Part shown: one piece after another, positions 50,841 through 60,120 of the stretch
How the letters are laid out: the number at the start of each line of letters is the position of its first letter
How positions within the stretch are numbered: the first letter of the stretch is position 1
Assembly: GCA_026705605.1 (NCBI GenBank)
Contig: JAPPAK010000006.1
Coordinates: 372,001 to 436,000 of the forward strand
DNA length: 64,000 bases
Direction of reading: 5' to 3'
Source of the DNA: Chloroflexota bacterium
Lineage (GTDB): Bacteria > Chloroflexota > Dehalococcoidia > Tepidiformales > Tepidiformaceae
Program-made: the position numbers and the translations under genes
Notes under the pieces: generated by a model
Databases searched by the model: none
What the model was told of the DNA's origin: nothing
What the model saw: the letters and a program-made list of their open reading frames with translations, nothing else

Positions 50841-53051
50841 CTACAGCCCCAGACCCGACTCCCACGCCTCGCGAACCTCGTCGAGGTCCGCCTCGACGGG
50901 CCCGCAGCGGAGCACGCCCTCGTCCGTCGTGACGCCCAGCCGCGTGGCCGGTACGCCCATCTCCTCCGCCAGCGCCGCCAGCCGCTCCCCCGCCTCCGGT
51001 CGCGCGCTCACGATGATGCGCCCCTGTCCCTCGCCGAACAGCGCCGCGTCGATACGCCCCTCCACCTCGACCTCCCCCGCGAATCCGTAGCCGCCGAGCA
51101 GGCAGCACTCCGCGAGCGCCACCGCGAGGCCGCCGTCGCTGCAGTCGTGCGCGCTCAGCAGGAGGCCCGCGTCATTCGCGCCCAGCACGAGATCGTGCAA
51201 CTGTGCCTCCGCCTCGAGGTCGACGGTCGGCGTCCCGATGACGGCTCCGTGCACCGCCTCCAGGTACTCGCTCCCCGCGAGCGTTCGCGCGGGCTGCTCG
51301 ACCGTCCCGCCCAGCAGCCAGACCTCCGCCCCCGCCCGCTCGAACGCGGCGCCCAGGTGCGCGTCGACGTTCTCCAGCACCCCCAGCATCCCGATCACCG
51401 GTGTCGGCCAAACCGGGGCCCCGCCGCTTTCGTTGTAGAGGCTCACGTTGCCGCTTACGACTGGCGTCCCGAACGCCTCGCAGGCGGCGGAGATGCCGTC
51501 CACCGCCCCCGCCAGCGTCGCGTACACCTCGAGGTTCTCGGGTGCGCCGAAGTTGAGGCAGTCGGTCACCGCCACCGGCCGCGCCCCCGTGCAGACGACG
51601 TTCCGCGCCGCCTCCGCCACCGCGATGGCGCCGCCGTTGTGCGCGTCGAGCTGGCAGTAGCGACCGTTGCCGTCCGTAGCCACGGCGATGCCCCGGGTCG
51701 TGCCCGGCACCCGCAGTACGGCTGCGTCGCCGCCGGGCGCCACCACCGTGTTCGTCAGCACCTGGTGGTCGTACTGCCGGAAGACTTCCGCCTTGCTCGC
51801 GAGATTCGGCCGCGCGATGAGCGCCACGAGCGCTTCCGTCGCCGCTTCGGGACGCAGGTCCGGGAACGCGCCCGGGTTCGCCTGGCTGCGCGCCAGCGCG
51901 TCCAGGCTGCGCTGGCCGTCGCGCGTGTACGCCGGCGCCTCCGTCGCCACCTCGACCGGGACGCGCCCGACCTCCACCCCGTCCTCCCGCAGCACCACCT
52001 CGTCGCCGTCGGTCACCTGCCCGATCTCGATGCAGTCCACCTCCCAGCGTTCGAACAGCGCCTCCACGTCCGCCACGTGCTCCCGCTTCGCGATGACGAG
52101 CATCCGTTCCTGGCTCTCCGAGAGCATGACCTCGTACGGCGTCATTCCCGACTCCCGCCGCGGGACGCACTCCAGGTTCAGCACAGCCCCCGCCTCACCC
52201 CGCGCGCAGCACTCAAGTACCGAGCTCGTAAGGCCCGCCGCCCCCAGGTCCTGCAGCCCCACGATCCAGTCGCGGTGCTCCGAGGCGATCTCGAAGCACG
52301 CCTCCATCAGCATCTTCTCCAGGAACGGATTGCCCACCTGCACCGCCGGACGCATCTCCTCGAATCGCGCCTCCGGATCCGTGCGGCTCGCAAGCCCGCT
52401 CGCCCCGTGAATGCCGTCCCGGCCCGTGTCCGCCCCCACCAGCAGCAGCGCGTTCCCCTCGCCGCTCGCCGTTGCGCTCACGATCCCGTCCGCCCGCACC
52501 AGCCCCACGCACATCGCGTTCACGAGTGGATTGCCGTTGTACGGCCCCCCGACCACCACCTCGCCCCCCACCGTGGGGATGCCGAGGCAGTTCCCGTACC
52601 CCCCGATGCCGCCCACCACCCCCTCGAACAGGTAGCGGTTGTTTCCCTCGTCCAACGGCCCGAAGCGGAGCGAGTCCAGCAGCGCGATCGGGTACGCCCC
52701 CATCGCGAAGATGTCCCGCACGATGCCCCCCACCCCCGTCGCCGCCCCCTCGTACGGCTCGATAGCCGACGGGTGGTTGTGCGACTCGACCTTCATCACC
52801 ACCGCCCAGCCGTCGCCGATGTCGATTGCGCCGGCGTTCTCCTCGCCCACCCGTGTCAGCACGCGGTCGCCGCCGCTTGGAAAGCGGCGCAGCAGGGGGC
52901 GGCTGTTCTTGTAGCCGCAGTGCTCGCTCCACAGCGAGCCAAACATCCCCAGCTCAACGTCGTTCGGTTCGCGCCCCAGCCGCGCAACGAGGAGGTCGTA
53001 CTCGTCGCGGCTCAGCGCGACCGCGTCCAGCGCCTCCTGCTCGACCGCCAC
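50841..53051 (-). CDS. purL: Phosphoribosylformylglycinamidine synthase subunit PurL
   Basis: The small-type PurL (736 residues) converts FGAR to FGAM in purine synthesis, with PurQ and PurS. The ATP-binding site and repeated AIRS-like domains are visible: LWSEHCGYKNSRPLL, KVESHNHPSAIEPYEGAATGVGGI, GGEVVVGGPYNGNPLVN and SAHDCSDGGLAVAL. Start GTG 53051. The gene is fifth after a set of membrane proteins separating it from purQ on the same strand. PurS was not found in the window. Confidence 0.96.
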   Translation of the reverse strand: MAVEQEALDAVALSRDEYDLLVARLGREPNDVELGMFGSLWSEHCGYKNSRPLLRRFPSGGDRVLTRVGEENAGAIDIGDGWAVVMKVESHNHPSAIEPYEGAATGVGGIVRDIFAMGAYPIALLDSLRFGPLDEGNNRYLFEGVVGGIGGYGNCLGIPTVGGEVVVGGPYNGNPLVNAMCVGLVRADGIVSATASGEGNALLLVGADTGRDGIHGASGLASRTDPEARFEEMRPAVQVGNPFLEKMLMEACFEIASEHRDWIVGLQDLGAAGLTSSVLECCARGEAGAVLNLECVPRRESGMTPYEVMLSESQERMLVIAKREHVADVEALFERWEVDCIEIGQVTDGDEVVLREDGVEVGRVPVEVATEAPAYTRDGQRSLDALARSQANPGAFPDLRPEAATEALVALIARPNLASKAEVFRQYDHQVLTNTVVAPGGDAAVLRVPGTTRGIAVATDGNGRYCQLDAHNGGAIAVAEAARNVVCTGARPVAVTDCLNFGAPENLEVYATLAGAVDGISAACEAFGTPVVSGNVSLYNESGGAPVWPTPVIGMLGVLENVDAHLGAAFERAGAEVWLLGGTVEQPARTLAGSEYLEAVHGAVIGTPTVDLEAEAQLHDLVLGANDAGLLLSAHDCSDGGLAVALAECCLLGGYGFAGEVEVEGRIDAALFGEGQGRIIVSARPEAGERLAALAEEMGVPATRLGVTTDEGVLRCGPVEADLDEVREAWESGLGL

Positions 53052-53060
53052 GCCCCGATG

Positions 53061-53636
53061 CTACCGCCCCTCAATCTCACGCGCGCGCTCCTCGTACTCC
53101 TTATCGCTGATCAACCCCTGGTCCCTCAATACTCCGAGCGTCGCGACTCTCGTCGTCGCGTCAGGTGGCGCAGTGCTCTCGCATGCCAGCATCCTCTCAT
53201 ACTGCTCGATTGCGACCACATAGGTTCCGGCTATCTTGTCCCAGAGGCACTGGTGGTTCACGTCGATGAGGCACCACAGTCCACCCAGCGCGAATATCAG
53301 GAAACAGAGAACCACCCCGGCAGTCCCAAGGGTCAACTCGAGCGCCGTCAAGAGGACCACGAGTAGCAACTCCCGCCTCACGAACGTTCTGAAGAGCCCT
53401 GAAGGCCTGCCGTCCGCGTGCACTACACGCGTATTCACGATCTGCTTCCCGGGACTCTGCCCGCGCCGGGCTACCACCAGGAACCAGACCAGCCACAACC
53501 CTCCGCCTATCAACTCCTCCCCGATGGCTGCGCCGATTCCGAGTGCGATGGACAACAGGACGTTGTCGATGATGTGTCCACCGAGCCGTCGCCACCCGCT
53601 TGCCAGACCGTCCTGAACGTCGCGGGTCGGCGCCAT
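53061..53636 (-). CDS. RDD-family membrane protein with SHOCT motif
   Basis: The 191-residue protein has RDD-domain helices (GGHIIDNVLLSIALGIGAAIG, LVWFLVVARRGQSPGKQIV, HQCLWDKIAGTYVV) and a C-terminal SHOCT helix pair (LGVLRDQGLISDKEYEERA). RDD proteins may transport ions or lipids; SHOCT motifs mark many bacterial membrane-associated proteins. It is the last of three RDD paralogues and lies 9 nt before purL. Confidence 0.75.
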   Translation of the reverse strand: MAPTRDVQDGLASGWRRLGGHIIDNVLLSIALGIGAAIGEELIGGGLWLVWFLVVARRGQSPGKQIVNTRVVHADGRPSGLFRTFVRRELLLVVLLTALELTLGTAGVVLCFLIFALGGLWCLIDVNHQCLWDKIAGTYVVAIEQYERMLACESTAPPDATTRVATLGVLRDQGLISDKEYEERAREIEGR

Positions 53637-53657
53637 GCCGAGGACTCTACAACATGC

Positions 53658-54083
53658 CTATGCCACCTCAACGCGCGTTCCCGCCACCCTGTCCCAGAGG
53701 CACTGCCGGTTCCCGTCCCACACGCACCAGAGCGCCGCCACCAGCCAGGCCACCACCCCCGCCAGCGCGAGGTTGAGTCCGCCCTCGACCTCCATCGACA
53801 GCAACAGCAGGTCGAGTAGCACGAACGCTACAACCTTGAGCAGCACGTCCCGGATGACCATTCGCCGCAGGCTCGCCGGACGCCCCTCGGCATCGATGAC
53901 GCGCATCCCCAGCAGCCGCTTCGCGGGCGTCTGTCCGCCACGCCCCGTGCTTGCGAACCAGAAGGCCCACCCGACTCCGAGCGTCAGCCCGAACAGGGCC
54001 ATCTCGAGGACGTGTCCGGAGAGCCGCTGCCCGCGACTGGCCAGCACAATGGTCGCTTCGGAGGGGGCCTCGTCCGACGCCAA
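53658..54083 (-). CDS. RDD-family membrane protein
   Basis: The 141-residue paralogue has the RDD core (FGLTLGVGWAFWFASTGRGGQTPAKRLLGMRVIDAEG) in several helices and the shared RQCLWDRVAGTRV ending, but no SHOCT tail. The presumed start is TTG 54083, with only a weak ribosome site; a downstream GTG is an alternative. It is 21 nt from RDD1 and 22 nt from RDD3. Confidence 0.65.
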   Translation of the reverse strand: MASDEAPSEATIVLASRGQRLSGHVLEMALFGLTLGVGWAFWFASTGRGGQTPAKRLLGMRVIDAEGRPASLRRMVIRDVLLKVVAFVLLDLLLLSMEVEGGLNLALAGVVAWLVAALWCVWDGNRQCLWDRVAGTRVEVA

Positions 54084-54105
54084 CGTCTCGCCCTGCGACC
54101 CGGGC

Positions 54106-54675
54106 CTACAGGTTCTCCAGCTCTCGAGCTCGCCGCTCTTCGTACTCCTCGTCGGTCAGCAGACCGCGTGCGTGCAGGTCCTGCAGCGTCTGGAGGTTCT
54201 CGGCAGATCGTTCGGCGGAAGACGTGGCCCTTGCCCCTCCCGGAGTGTCTGGTGGCTTCACGACGTACGTTCCGACGGCCTTGTCCCAGAGGCACTGCCG
54301 GTTCGCGTCCCAGGCGCACCAGAGTGCGGCCACCGCGAACACGACCAGCGTGACCGTTCCTGCAAGCCCCGGGTTCACAGGGCTCAGCACGAGGTCCAGC
54401 ACCGCGAACACCGCCCACTTGGCGACGATCTCGCGCAGAAGCATCCATCCCAGCCCAGCTCGACTCCCGTCCTCGCGGACCACGTGCATGCCGAGCAGTT
54501 GCTTCGCCGGGTTCTGGCCGCGCTGTCCGACGACAATGAGCCAGATCAGCCAGCCAATCCCGAGCGTGAGACCGAACAGAACGATGTCGAGGACGTACGC
54601 CGCCAGTCGCCGTCCCTGGCTTGCAAGCTGCAGTTCCGGTCCTTCGCGGCCGGTGTGGTACGCCGCCTCGGTCAC
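54106..54675 (-). CDS. RDD-family membrane protein with SHOCT motif
   Basis: The 189-residue paralogue has the same RDD core (LFGLTLGIGWLIWLIVVGQRGQNPAKQLLGM), WCAWDANRQCLWDKAVGTYVV, and a SHOCT tail (LQDLHARGLLTDEEYEERRA). It starts with GTG, 10 nt after the DUF4389 stop. Similarity to RDD1 and RDD2 shows that the cluster arose by duplication. Confidence 0.75.
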   Translation of the reverse strand: MTEAAYHTGREGPELQLASQGRRLAAYVLDIVLFGLTLGIGWLIWLIVVGQRGQNPAKQLLGMHVVREDGSRAGLGWMLLREIVAKWAVFAVLDLVLSPVNPGLAGTVTLVVFAVAALWCAWDANRQCLWDKAVGTYVVKPPDTPGGARATSSAERSAENLQTLQDLHARGLLTDEEYEERRARELENL

Positions 54676-54685
54676 TCCGCGCCTC

Positions 54686-55270
54686 CTACTCGAAACTGAA
54701 TGGCGGGTAGTCGTCGACGAGCAGGTAGCTGTAGGCGCTTACCCGCTCGGTCCATGCCGTGAACCCCACAAGGAAGCTGTGCAGGCCCGCTGGCACCCGG
54801 CCCAGCACGACGCCAGCCAGCCAGGCGGCAAGCATCACGAATCCGGCAACGATGCCCAACAGGTTCAGCACGATGATGTGTGGTATCGAGAGGATCCACC
54901 GGAAGAACGTCGTCAGGCGGTTCCGTCCGACGGTCTGTTGCCGGATGACGAGACGCACCGGGTAGTCCGGCTCCTCCTCCATTGAGAAGGGCGGGTACGC
55001 CCCCGTCAGCAGGCTGCCGTAGGCATTGGCGCGAGCAGCCCAGCGCGAGTACCCGGTCGTGAACCGCAACAGTGCTTCCGGAAAGCGCCCGGCGAACAGG
55101 ATCGTGAACCACGCCAGCACGACGACGATCCCCGCCGCCACTCCCAGGAACGACAGGATGATGGCGTGCGGGATGACGAGCAGCCACCGGAACAGGATCG
55201 ACAGCCTGTTCTGCGGCGCCGCCGCCTCAATCTCCAGCTGTACCGGATACTCCGGGCTCATTGCCGTCAT
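54686..55270 (-). CDS. DUF4389 membrane protein (two repeats)
   Basis: The 194-residue protein is an internal duplication. Each half has an N-terminal strand (EYPVQLEIEA and DYPVRLVIRQ), NRL, a membrane helix ending in IPHAIILSFLG or IPHIIVLNLLG, and a second helix, closing with AYPPFS or DYPPFSFE. DUF4389 function is unknown. The first bases of the gene recur upstream at 55801-55849 as a remnant. It is likely co-transcribed with the RDD genes. Confidence 0.8.
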   Translation of the reverse strand: MTAMSPEYPVQLEIEAAAPQNRLSILFRWLLVIPHAIILSFLGVAAGIVVVLAWFTILFAGRFPEALLRFTTGYSRWAARANAYGSLLTGAYPPFSMEEEPDYPVRLVIRQQTVGRNRLTTFFRWILSIPHIIVLNLLGIVAGFVMLAAWLAGVVLGRVPAGLHSFLVGFTAWTERVSAYSYLLVDDYPPFSFE

Positions 55271-55290
55271 GCCTGTGCTCCCTCCAGACC
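55242..55290. repeat. Direct repeat of the DUF4389 gene start (copy A)
   Basis: This 49-bp stretch, covering the start codon, first codons and leader of the DUF4389 gene, matches 55801-55849 with five differences. The repeat spacing is 559 bp. Confidence 0.75.
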
Positions 55291-55305
55291 CGTACGGGCC
55301 GGTGA

Positions 55306-55785
55306 CTACAGCCGCTCGACCTCTCGCGCCCGGCGCTCGTCGTACTCGTCGTCGGTCAATAGGCCTCGCTCGTGGAGTTCCCCCAGGATGCGCAGGTTGT
55401 CGGCCGCACTAGACACTTCCGACACAGGGTCTCCGGTGGCGCCGGGCGCCGCACCTTGGTGGGCAGCATTGTAAGTGGCGTTGAAGTCCTCATCCGACAT
55501 CAGCGTGACCCTGAGGGCGTCTACGAGCGCCCACACCCCGAGGCCACCAAGGGTAAGCAGCTTGGCGATCCCCTTCCCCGGGTTGCCCAGGTAGAAGTCG
55601 AAAGCAGGCCAGACGATCCATGCCAGGATGATCGCCGTCGTCCTGTCCCTCACGGGAGGTCTTCCCCTCCTGGCCGTGTGTGAGCGCACCTGGGAGCCGG
55701 TCACCTTATCTCTCAGGTATGGGACTGGTTGGGGGTTCGGGCCAGTCCCGTCCGAGTCTTCCGGCGGCGTCCGAGAGCCTGTCAC
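55306..55785 (-). CDS. TM2 domain protein with SHOCT motif
   Basis: The 159-residue protein has a proline-rich N-terminus. A TM2 hairpin (AIILAWIVWPAFDFYLGN, GKGIAKLLTLGGLGVWALVD) and a C-terminal SHOCT motif (LGELHERGLLTDDEYDERRA) nearly identical to that of the RDD3 protein follow. GTG 55785 overlaps the stop of the upstream mini-frame and follows GAGGAGG. It is the first gene of the membrane cassette after purQ. Confidence 0.75.
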   Translation of the reverse strand: MTGSRTPPEDSDGTGPNPQPVPYLRDKVTGSQVRSHTARRGRPPVRDRTTAIILAWIVWPAFDFYLGNPGKGIAKLLTLGGLGVWALVDALRVTLMSDEDFNATYNAAHQGAAPGATGDPVSEVSSAADNLRILGELHERGLLTDDEYDERRAREVERL

Positions 55786-55829
55786 ATTCCTCCTCGCTCA
55801 ACCGGATACTCCGCGCCCATTGCCGTCAT
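55782..55829 (-). pseudogene. Remnant 5' end of a second DUF4389 gene (15-codon frame)
   Basis: The sequence 55801-55849 duplicates the DUF4389 start. The frame MTAMGAEYPV matches the DUF4389 N-terminus, then leaves homology and stops at TGA 55782-55784, overlapping the GTG of the TM2 gene (GTGA). It now supplies a ribosome site (GAGGAGG) and could work as a coupled leader peptide. It was probably left by a tandem duplication and deletion. Confidence 0.65.
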
Positions 55830-55842
55830 GCCTGCGCTCCTT

Positions 55843-56544
55843 TCAGACCGCGACTCCTGCCGCAGTTTCAACCAGTGATTGCCAGATGCGGTTCCCGTCG
55901 GCCCCGCCCGTCAGCTCCTCCCCCGCTCGTTCGGGGTGGGGCATCATCCCCACCACGTTCCCGGCCTCGTTGCGGATGCCCGCGATGTTGCGCGCGCTCC
56001 CGTTCGGGTTCGACTCCGGCGTGACCTCGCCCCGCTCGTCGCAGTAGCGGAACACCACCCGCCCTGCCGCCTCCAGCTCGTCGAGCGTTGCGCGGTCGGC
56101 CTGGTAGTTCCCCTCGCCGTGGCTGATGGGGATGCGGAGCACCTCGCCCTTGCCGATGCCCGCCGTCCACGGCGAGCCCTCCCCCTCGCGAAGGAGGTGC
56201 GTCCACTCGCAGCGGAAGCGCAGGCTCCGGTTCCGGATCAACGCCCCCGGCAGCAGGCCGCTCTCGCAGAGCACCTGGAAGCCGTTGCAGATGCCGATGA
56301 CCGGCAGGCCGTCCTCCGCCGCCCGCACCACCTCCTCCATGATCGGCGAGAAGCGCGCGATCGCCCCGCAGCGCAGGTAGTCCCCGTAGGAGAAGCCGCC
56401 CGGCAGCACCACCGCGTCGAACCCCGCCAGGGAGGTCTCGCGGTGCCACACGATCTCCGCTTCCTGCCCGAGCACGTTCGCGAGCACGTGCTCGGTATCG
56501 CGGTCGCTCCAGGTCCCCGGGAAACGCACGATGGCGAAGCGCAT
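55843..56544 (-). CDS. purQ: Phosphoribosylformylglycinamidine synthase subunit PurQ
   Basis: PurQ (233 residues) is the glutaminase that supplies ammonia to PurL. It has the class I amidotransferase pattern: VVLPGGFSYGDYLRCGAIA, IGICNGFQVL with the catalytic cysteine, and the His-Glu pair in MMPHPERA. A TATACT box lies about 35 nt upstream. In most genomes purL follows directly; here five membrane genes intervene. Confidence 0.96.
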   Translation of the reverse strand: MRFAIVRFPGTWSDRDTEHVLANVLGQEAEIVWHRETSLAGFDAVVLPGGFSYGDYLRCGAIARFSPIMEEVVRAAEDGLPVIGICNGFQVLCESGLLPGALIRNRSLRFRCEWTHLLREGEGSPWTAGIGKGEVLRIPISHGEGNYQADRATLDELEAAGRVVFRYCDERGEVTPESNPNGSARNIAGIRNEAGNVVGMMPHPERAGEELTGGADGNRIWQSLVETAAGVAV

Positions 56545-56613
56545 CAGTCCTCGAACGTCGGCCTGTGGGTGCCTGGCCGAAGTATAGCAGCGCCCCGTGG
56601 ATGCTCCGGCGGC

Positions 56614-58818
56614 CTACTCGTCGGCTGCCCGGATTGGGGGGGCGTCGGGGTCCGCCGGCGTTGGACCGACTAATGGCGCCGCCGTGTCCTGAGGCTCGTC
56701 CGGCGAGCCGGCCCGCTCCGGCGCGTCAGGGTATTCGATGCGCGGGTGGTAGACCGCCCGCAGCGTGCTCCGGAAGCTCGCCGCCACCACCTGCATCTCC
56801 CGCATCGTGATGTCGCACTCGTCCATCTGCCCTTCCGCCAGCCGTTCCGCGAACACGCCGTTCACGAGCTCGTCGATCTCCTCGTGCGTCTCCGGCTGGG
56901 TGGCCCGCACGAGCGCCTCGCACGAGTCCGCCAGCATCACGATGGCGTGCTCCTTCTCCTGTGGGCGTGGCCCCGGATAGCGGAAGTTCTCCTCCTGGGC
57001 ATCCCCCCGCTCCAGCGCCTTGTGGTAGAAGAATTCCACCAGCCGCGTGCCGTGGTGCTGCGGAATGAAATCCCCCACGAGCGCCGGCAGCCGGCGCCGC
57101 CGTGCAATCTCCACACCGTCGAGCACATGGCCGTGGATGATCCTGGCGCTCGCCTCCGGGGAGAGGCTGTCGTGTGGACTTACCCCCCGGTCGATGTTGT
57201 TCTCCACGAAATACTCGGGACGCTCCATCTTGCCGATGTCGTGGTAGTACGCCCCCGCCCGCACCAGCAGTGAGTCCGCCCCGATGCGATTCGCCGCCTG
57301 TTCCGCCAGCGTCCCCACCAGCATGCTGTGGTGGAACGTTCCCGGCGCCTTCTCTTGCAGCTCCTGCAGGATCGGGTGGCCCGCCTGCGCCAGCTCCATC
57401 AGCTGCATGCGCGTCGTGACCCGCAGCGCCACCGAGAGCAGGACGTGCAGCCCGAGCCCGATCACCGCCGAGCCGCCCCCGGCGATGCCTGCCGCCATCG
57501 CCAGCCAGCCCAGCCCCTCCGTCTCCCGCTGCTCCGTCAGCAGCCAGAACGCCAGCAGGACGGCCCCCGTCGCCGTCGCCACCGCCACGCCCGCCGTGGC
57601 GAAGCGCGCCAGCCGTTCGGTCCGTTGCATCGCCGCCGCCCCCGCCAGACCCGCGGCCGCGTACGCGATTACCAGCTCCAGTGGCTCGAGCGCGCTGGTG
57701 AATGCCGCCCCCGCCAGCGAAGGCGCCGTGGCCGCGATGAACCCCGCGTACAGCGCCACCACCACCGCCACCATCGCCCCGAATCGCGGCGCCGAGACCG
57801 AAGACACCACGAGCGCGGCCGCTCCCACCGGCACGGCGTAGGCGAAGAACCGCCCCTCCGTGTCGGGCAGCAGCTCCGGCAACGCCACCCGCACGGCGAC
57901 CAGCGTTCCCAGCACCGCCAGCAGCGTCATCAAGCCCCGGCGCTCGGCCGGCCGCTCGAACGGCTGCAGCCGGTAGAGGTAGACCCCCAGCACCGTCCCC
58001 AGCGCCGCCCCCATCAGCAGCCCCGCTCCCAGGTCGTAGTAGTCGAACCCTTCGCGGATGACCCCCGTCTCTCGCAGCGCTTCGATCACGACGGCGTCGA
58101 GCGTCTGCCCTTCCTCCACGATCACCTCGCCCGTGGAGTAGGTCACCAGAACCGGCTCTACCGCCGCCCGCGCCTCTTCCTGAAGCTCCTGCGTCGTCTC
58201 CAGGTCGAGCGCCACCGTCGGCGCGACGAGCGCCTCGAGCAGTTCCCGTAGCGCCCCTTCCCCGTTCTGGAAGGAAGGCACGCTCCCTACAAGCAGGTAC
58301 GCCTCGATGCGGTTGCGCTTGTCCTCCTCGCGCAGGGGCGAGCTCAGGATCGCGCGCACGCCCTCTACGGCCGATTGGCGCAGGTCCTCCAGATCCCGCA
58401 GGTTGAGCGTCAGCAGCGTCGACCGGATCGCCTGCCCGAGCCCGATGCCACCCGGTGACTCGCCCAGCGCCTCCAGCCGCTCGTCCGCGGAGAGCCCGGA
58501 CCGCAACCGCAACCGCGCCACCTCTTCGAACAGCGTGTCCAGCAACGCCAGCTGCTGTTCCGGCACCTCGTCGAGCGAGGCCATCACCGGCTCAATGGTG
58601 GCTTCCGCCTCGTCCCTCGCAGCTTGAGTCAGCTCCTCCGAGACGTACTCGCTCTCGCGCACGGCGGCGAAGGCGCGCGGTGCAATGTCGCCTTCGTTGG
58701 GGGCGCTCTCGCCGGGAAGCAGCGGTATCGCCAGCGCGATCGCGCCGATAGCGATGATCACGCCAAAGGCAGTCGCGCCTCCGCGCGTAACGACCGGATC
58801 AGGACGGCGGCGGAGCAT
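56614..58818 (-). CDS. PgpH-like 7TM HD-domain phosphohydrolase
   Basis: The 734-residue protein has an N-terminal membrane helix, an extracellular 7TMR-HD sensor domain (about 40-270) and seven membrane helices (about 280-485). A cytoplasmic HD domain follows with HHSMLVGTLAE and YYHDIGKMERPEYF, later HGHVLDGVEIARRR and PQHHGT. PgpH enzymes hydrolyse c-di-AMP in Firmicutes, so a role in that signal is likely. It ends with an acidic, proline-rich tail. A TATCAT box lies 13 nt before the ATG. Confidence 0.9.
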   Translation of the reverse strand: MLRRRPDPVVTRGGATAFGVIIAIGAIALAIPLLPGESAPNEGDIAPRAFAAVRESEYVSEELTQAARDEAEATIEPVMASLDEVPEQQLALLDTLFEEVARLRLRSGLSADERLEALGESPGGIGLGQAIRSTLLTLNLRDLEDLRQSAVEGVRAILSSPLREEDKRNRIEAYLLVGSVPSFQNGEGALRELLEALVAPTVALDLETTQELQEEARAAVEPVLVTYSTGEVIVEEGQTLDAVVIEALRETGVIREGFDYYDLGAGLLMGAALGTVLGVYLYRLQPFERPAERRGLMTLLAVLGTLVAVRVALPELLPDTEGRFFAYAVPVGAAALVVSSVSAPRFGAMVAVVVALYAGFIAATAPSLAGAAFTSALEPLELVIAYAAAGLAGAAAMQRTERLARFATAGVAVATATGAVLLAFWLLTEQRETEGLGWLAMAAGIAGGGSAVIGLGLHVLLSVALRVTTRMQLMELAQAGHPILQELQEKAPGTFHHSMLVGTLAEQAANRIGADSLLVRAGAYYHDIGKMERPEYFVENNIDRGVSPHDSLSPEASARIIHGHVLDGVEIARRRRLPALVGDFIPQHHGTRLVEFFYHKALERGDAQEENFRYPGPRPQEKEHAIVMLADSCEALVRATQPETHEEIDELVNGVFAERLAEGQMDECDITMREMQVVAASFRSTLRAVYHPRIEYPDAPERAGSPDEPQDTAAPLVGPTPADPDAPPIRAADE

Positions 58819-58942
58819 GAGGTGGCCTCGGATGATAGCAGAGCGACCCCTGCCTCCCGCCGCCGGGACGCCCCCCGAGCCGGTATCGTTACGCCTCGAG
58901 CCGGCCCCGGAGCCGGCCAGTTTTCCCTGAAGGGTGGACCGA

Positions 58943-60082
58943 ATGGCGGACATCAACGAGGTAGTGGGGACGGCGCTCGAGGAGCTCATCGCCGGTGGCG
59001 TCGAGTCCGGACTGCAGGTGGCGGCCTACCACCACGGCGAGCTCGTCGTCGACACCTGGGCCGGCCTGGCCGACGTTGAATCCGGCCGTCCCGTCGATGG
59101 CGGCACGCTCTTCACGTCGTTCTCGTGCACCAAGGGAGTCACTGCGACCGCGATCCACATGCTCGTCGAACGCGGCGTCATCGCCTACGACGAGCCCATC
59201 GCCGCCTACTGGCCCGAGTTCGCCCAGCGCGGCAAGCAGTACGCCACCATCCGCCACGCCCTCACCCACCGCGCCGGCGTCCCCCAGATGCCCGACGGCG
59301 TGACCCCCGAGCTCATGGCTGACTGGGACTACATGTGCGACGCCATCGCCGCCCTTGAGCCCCTCTGGGAGCCTGGAACCCGCACGGGCTACCACGCCTA
59401 CACCTTCGGCTGGATCCTCGGCGAGATTATCTGTCGCGCCGACGGCCGGCCCATCAACCAGTTCGTCCAGGACGAGATTTGCGCCCCCCTTGGCCTCGAC
59501 GGCATCTACATGGGCGTCAACGCCGCCGCCGAGCCCCGCGTCGCCACGCTCGTCGATGGCCCCCGGCCCGACCTCCCTCCCGCGCCCCCGGACGCGCTCA
59601 TCACGCGCGCCATCCCCCCCGCCGTCGGCATCCTCGCCGAGCCCTACAACAACCCCCGCGTGCGTCGCGCCGCCCTCCCCGCCCACGGCGGACTCATGAG
59701 CGCCCGGTCCCTCGCCCGCATGTACGCCGCGCTGGGCAACGGGGGCGAGCTCGACGGCATCCGCATCCTCCCCGAGGAGCGCGTGCGCACCGCCACCCGC
59801 TTCCAGACCGACGAGGTCGACATGGTCATCCAGCAGCCCGTGCGCAAGGCGCTGGGCTACTTCCAGACCGGCCCCATCACCGCCATGGGCCCCCGCACCA
59901 CCACCTTTGGCCACCCGGGGGCAGGCGGCGCCATCGGCTTCGCCGACCCCGAGCACGAGTTTGCCTTCGCCCTCACCAAGAGCTCGCTCGTCGCCGGCGC
60001 CGAGCCCGGAACGAGCGCCGCCGAGGTCATCGGCGCACTGGTACGTCGCGAGCTGGGGTTCCCGGATGAGGAGGCTGGCTAG
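58943..60082 (+). CDS. Beta-lactamase-family serine hydrolase
   Basis: The 379-residue protein has the class C-like core: the SxxK motif in SFSCTKGVTATAIHML, the tyrosine region YHAYTFGWILGEI and the C-terminal GHPGAGGAIGF. Such enzymes are mostly esterases or peptidases, not true beta-lactamases. No signal peptide is visible, so it is probably cytoplasmic. ATG 58943 was chosen over GTG 58934 because AAGGGTGG lies upstream. Confidence 0.85.
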   Translation: MADINEVVGTALEELIAGGVESGLQVAAYHHGELVVDTWAGLADVESGRPVDGGTLFTSFSCTKGVTATAIHMLVERGVIAYDEPIAAYWPEFAQRGKQYATIRHALTHRAGVPQMPDGVTPELMADWDYMCDAIAALEPLWEPGTRTGYHAYTFGWILGEIICRADGRPINQFVQDEICAPLGLDGIYMGVNAAAEPRVATLVDGPRPDLPPAPPDALITRAIPPAVGILAEPYNNPRVRRAALPAHGGLMSARSLARMYAALGNGGELDGIRILPEERVRTATRFQTDEVDMVIQQPVRKALGYFQTGPITAMGPRTTTFGHPGAGGAIGFADPEHEFAFALTKSSLVAGAEPGTSAAEVIGALVRRELGFPDEEAG

Positions 60083-60120
60083 GGCCTCGCGATGCCGGAC
60101 ATGCGGACAGGAGCGGACTA

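Noticed and set aside
55843..58942. A missing purS gene upstream of purQ
   Set aside because: The gaps on either side of the HD-domain gene are too short for purS, and no small frame of that size shows its pattern; purS must be elsewhere.
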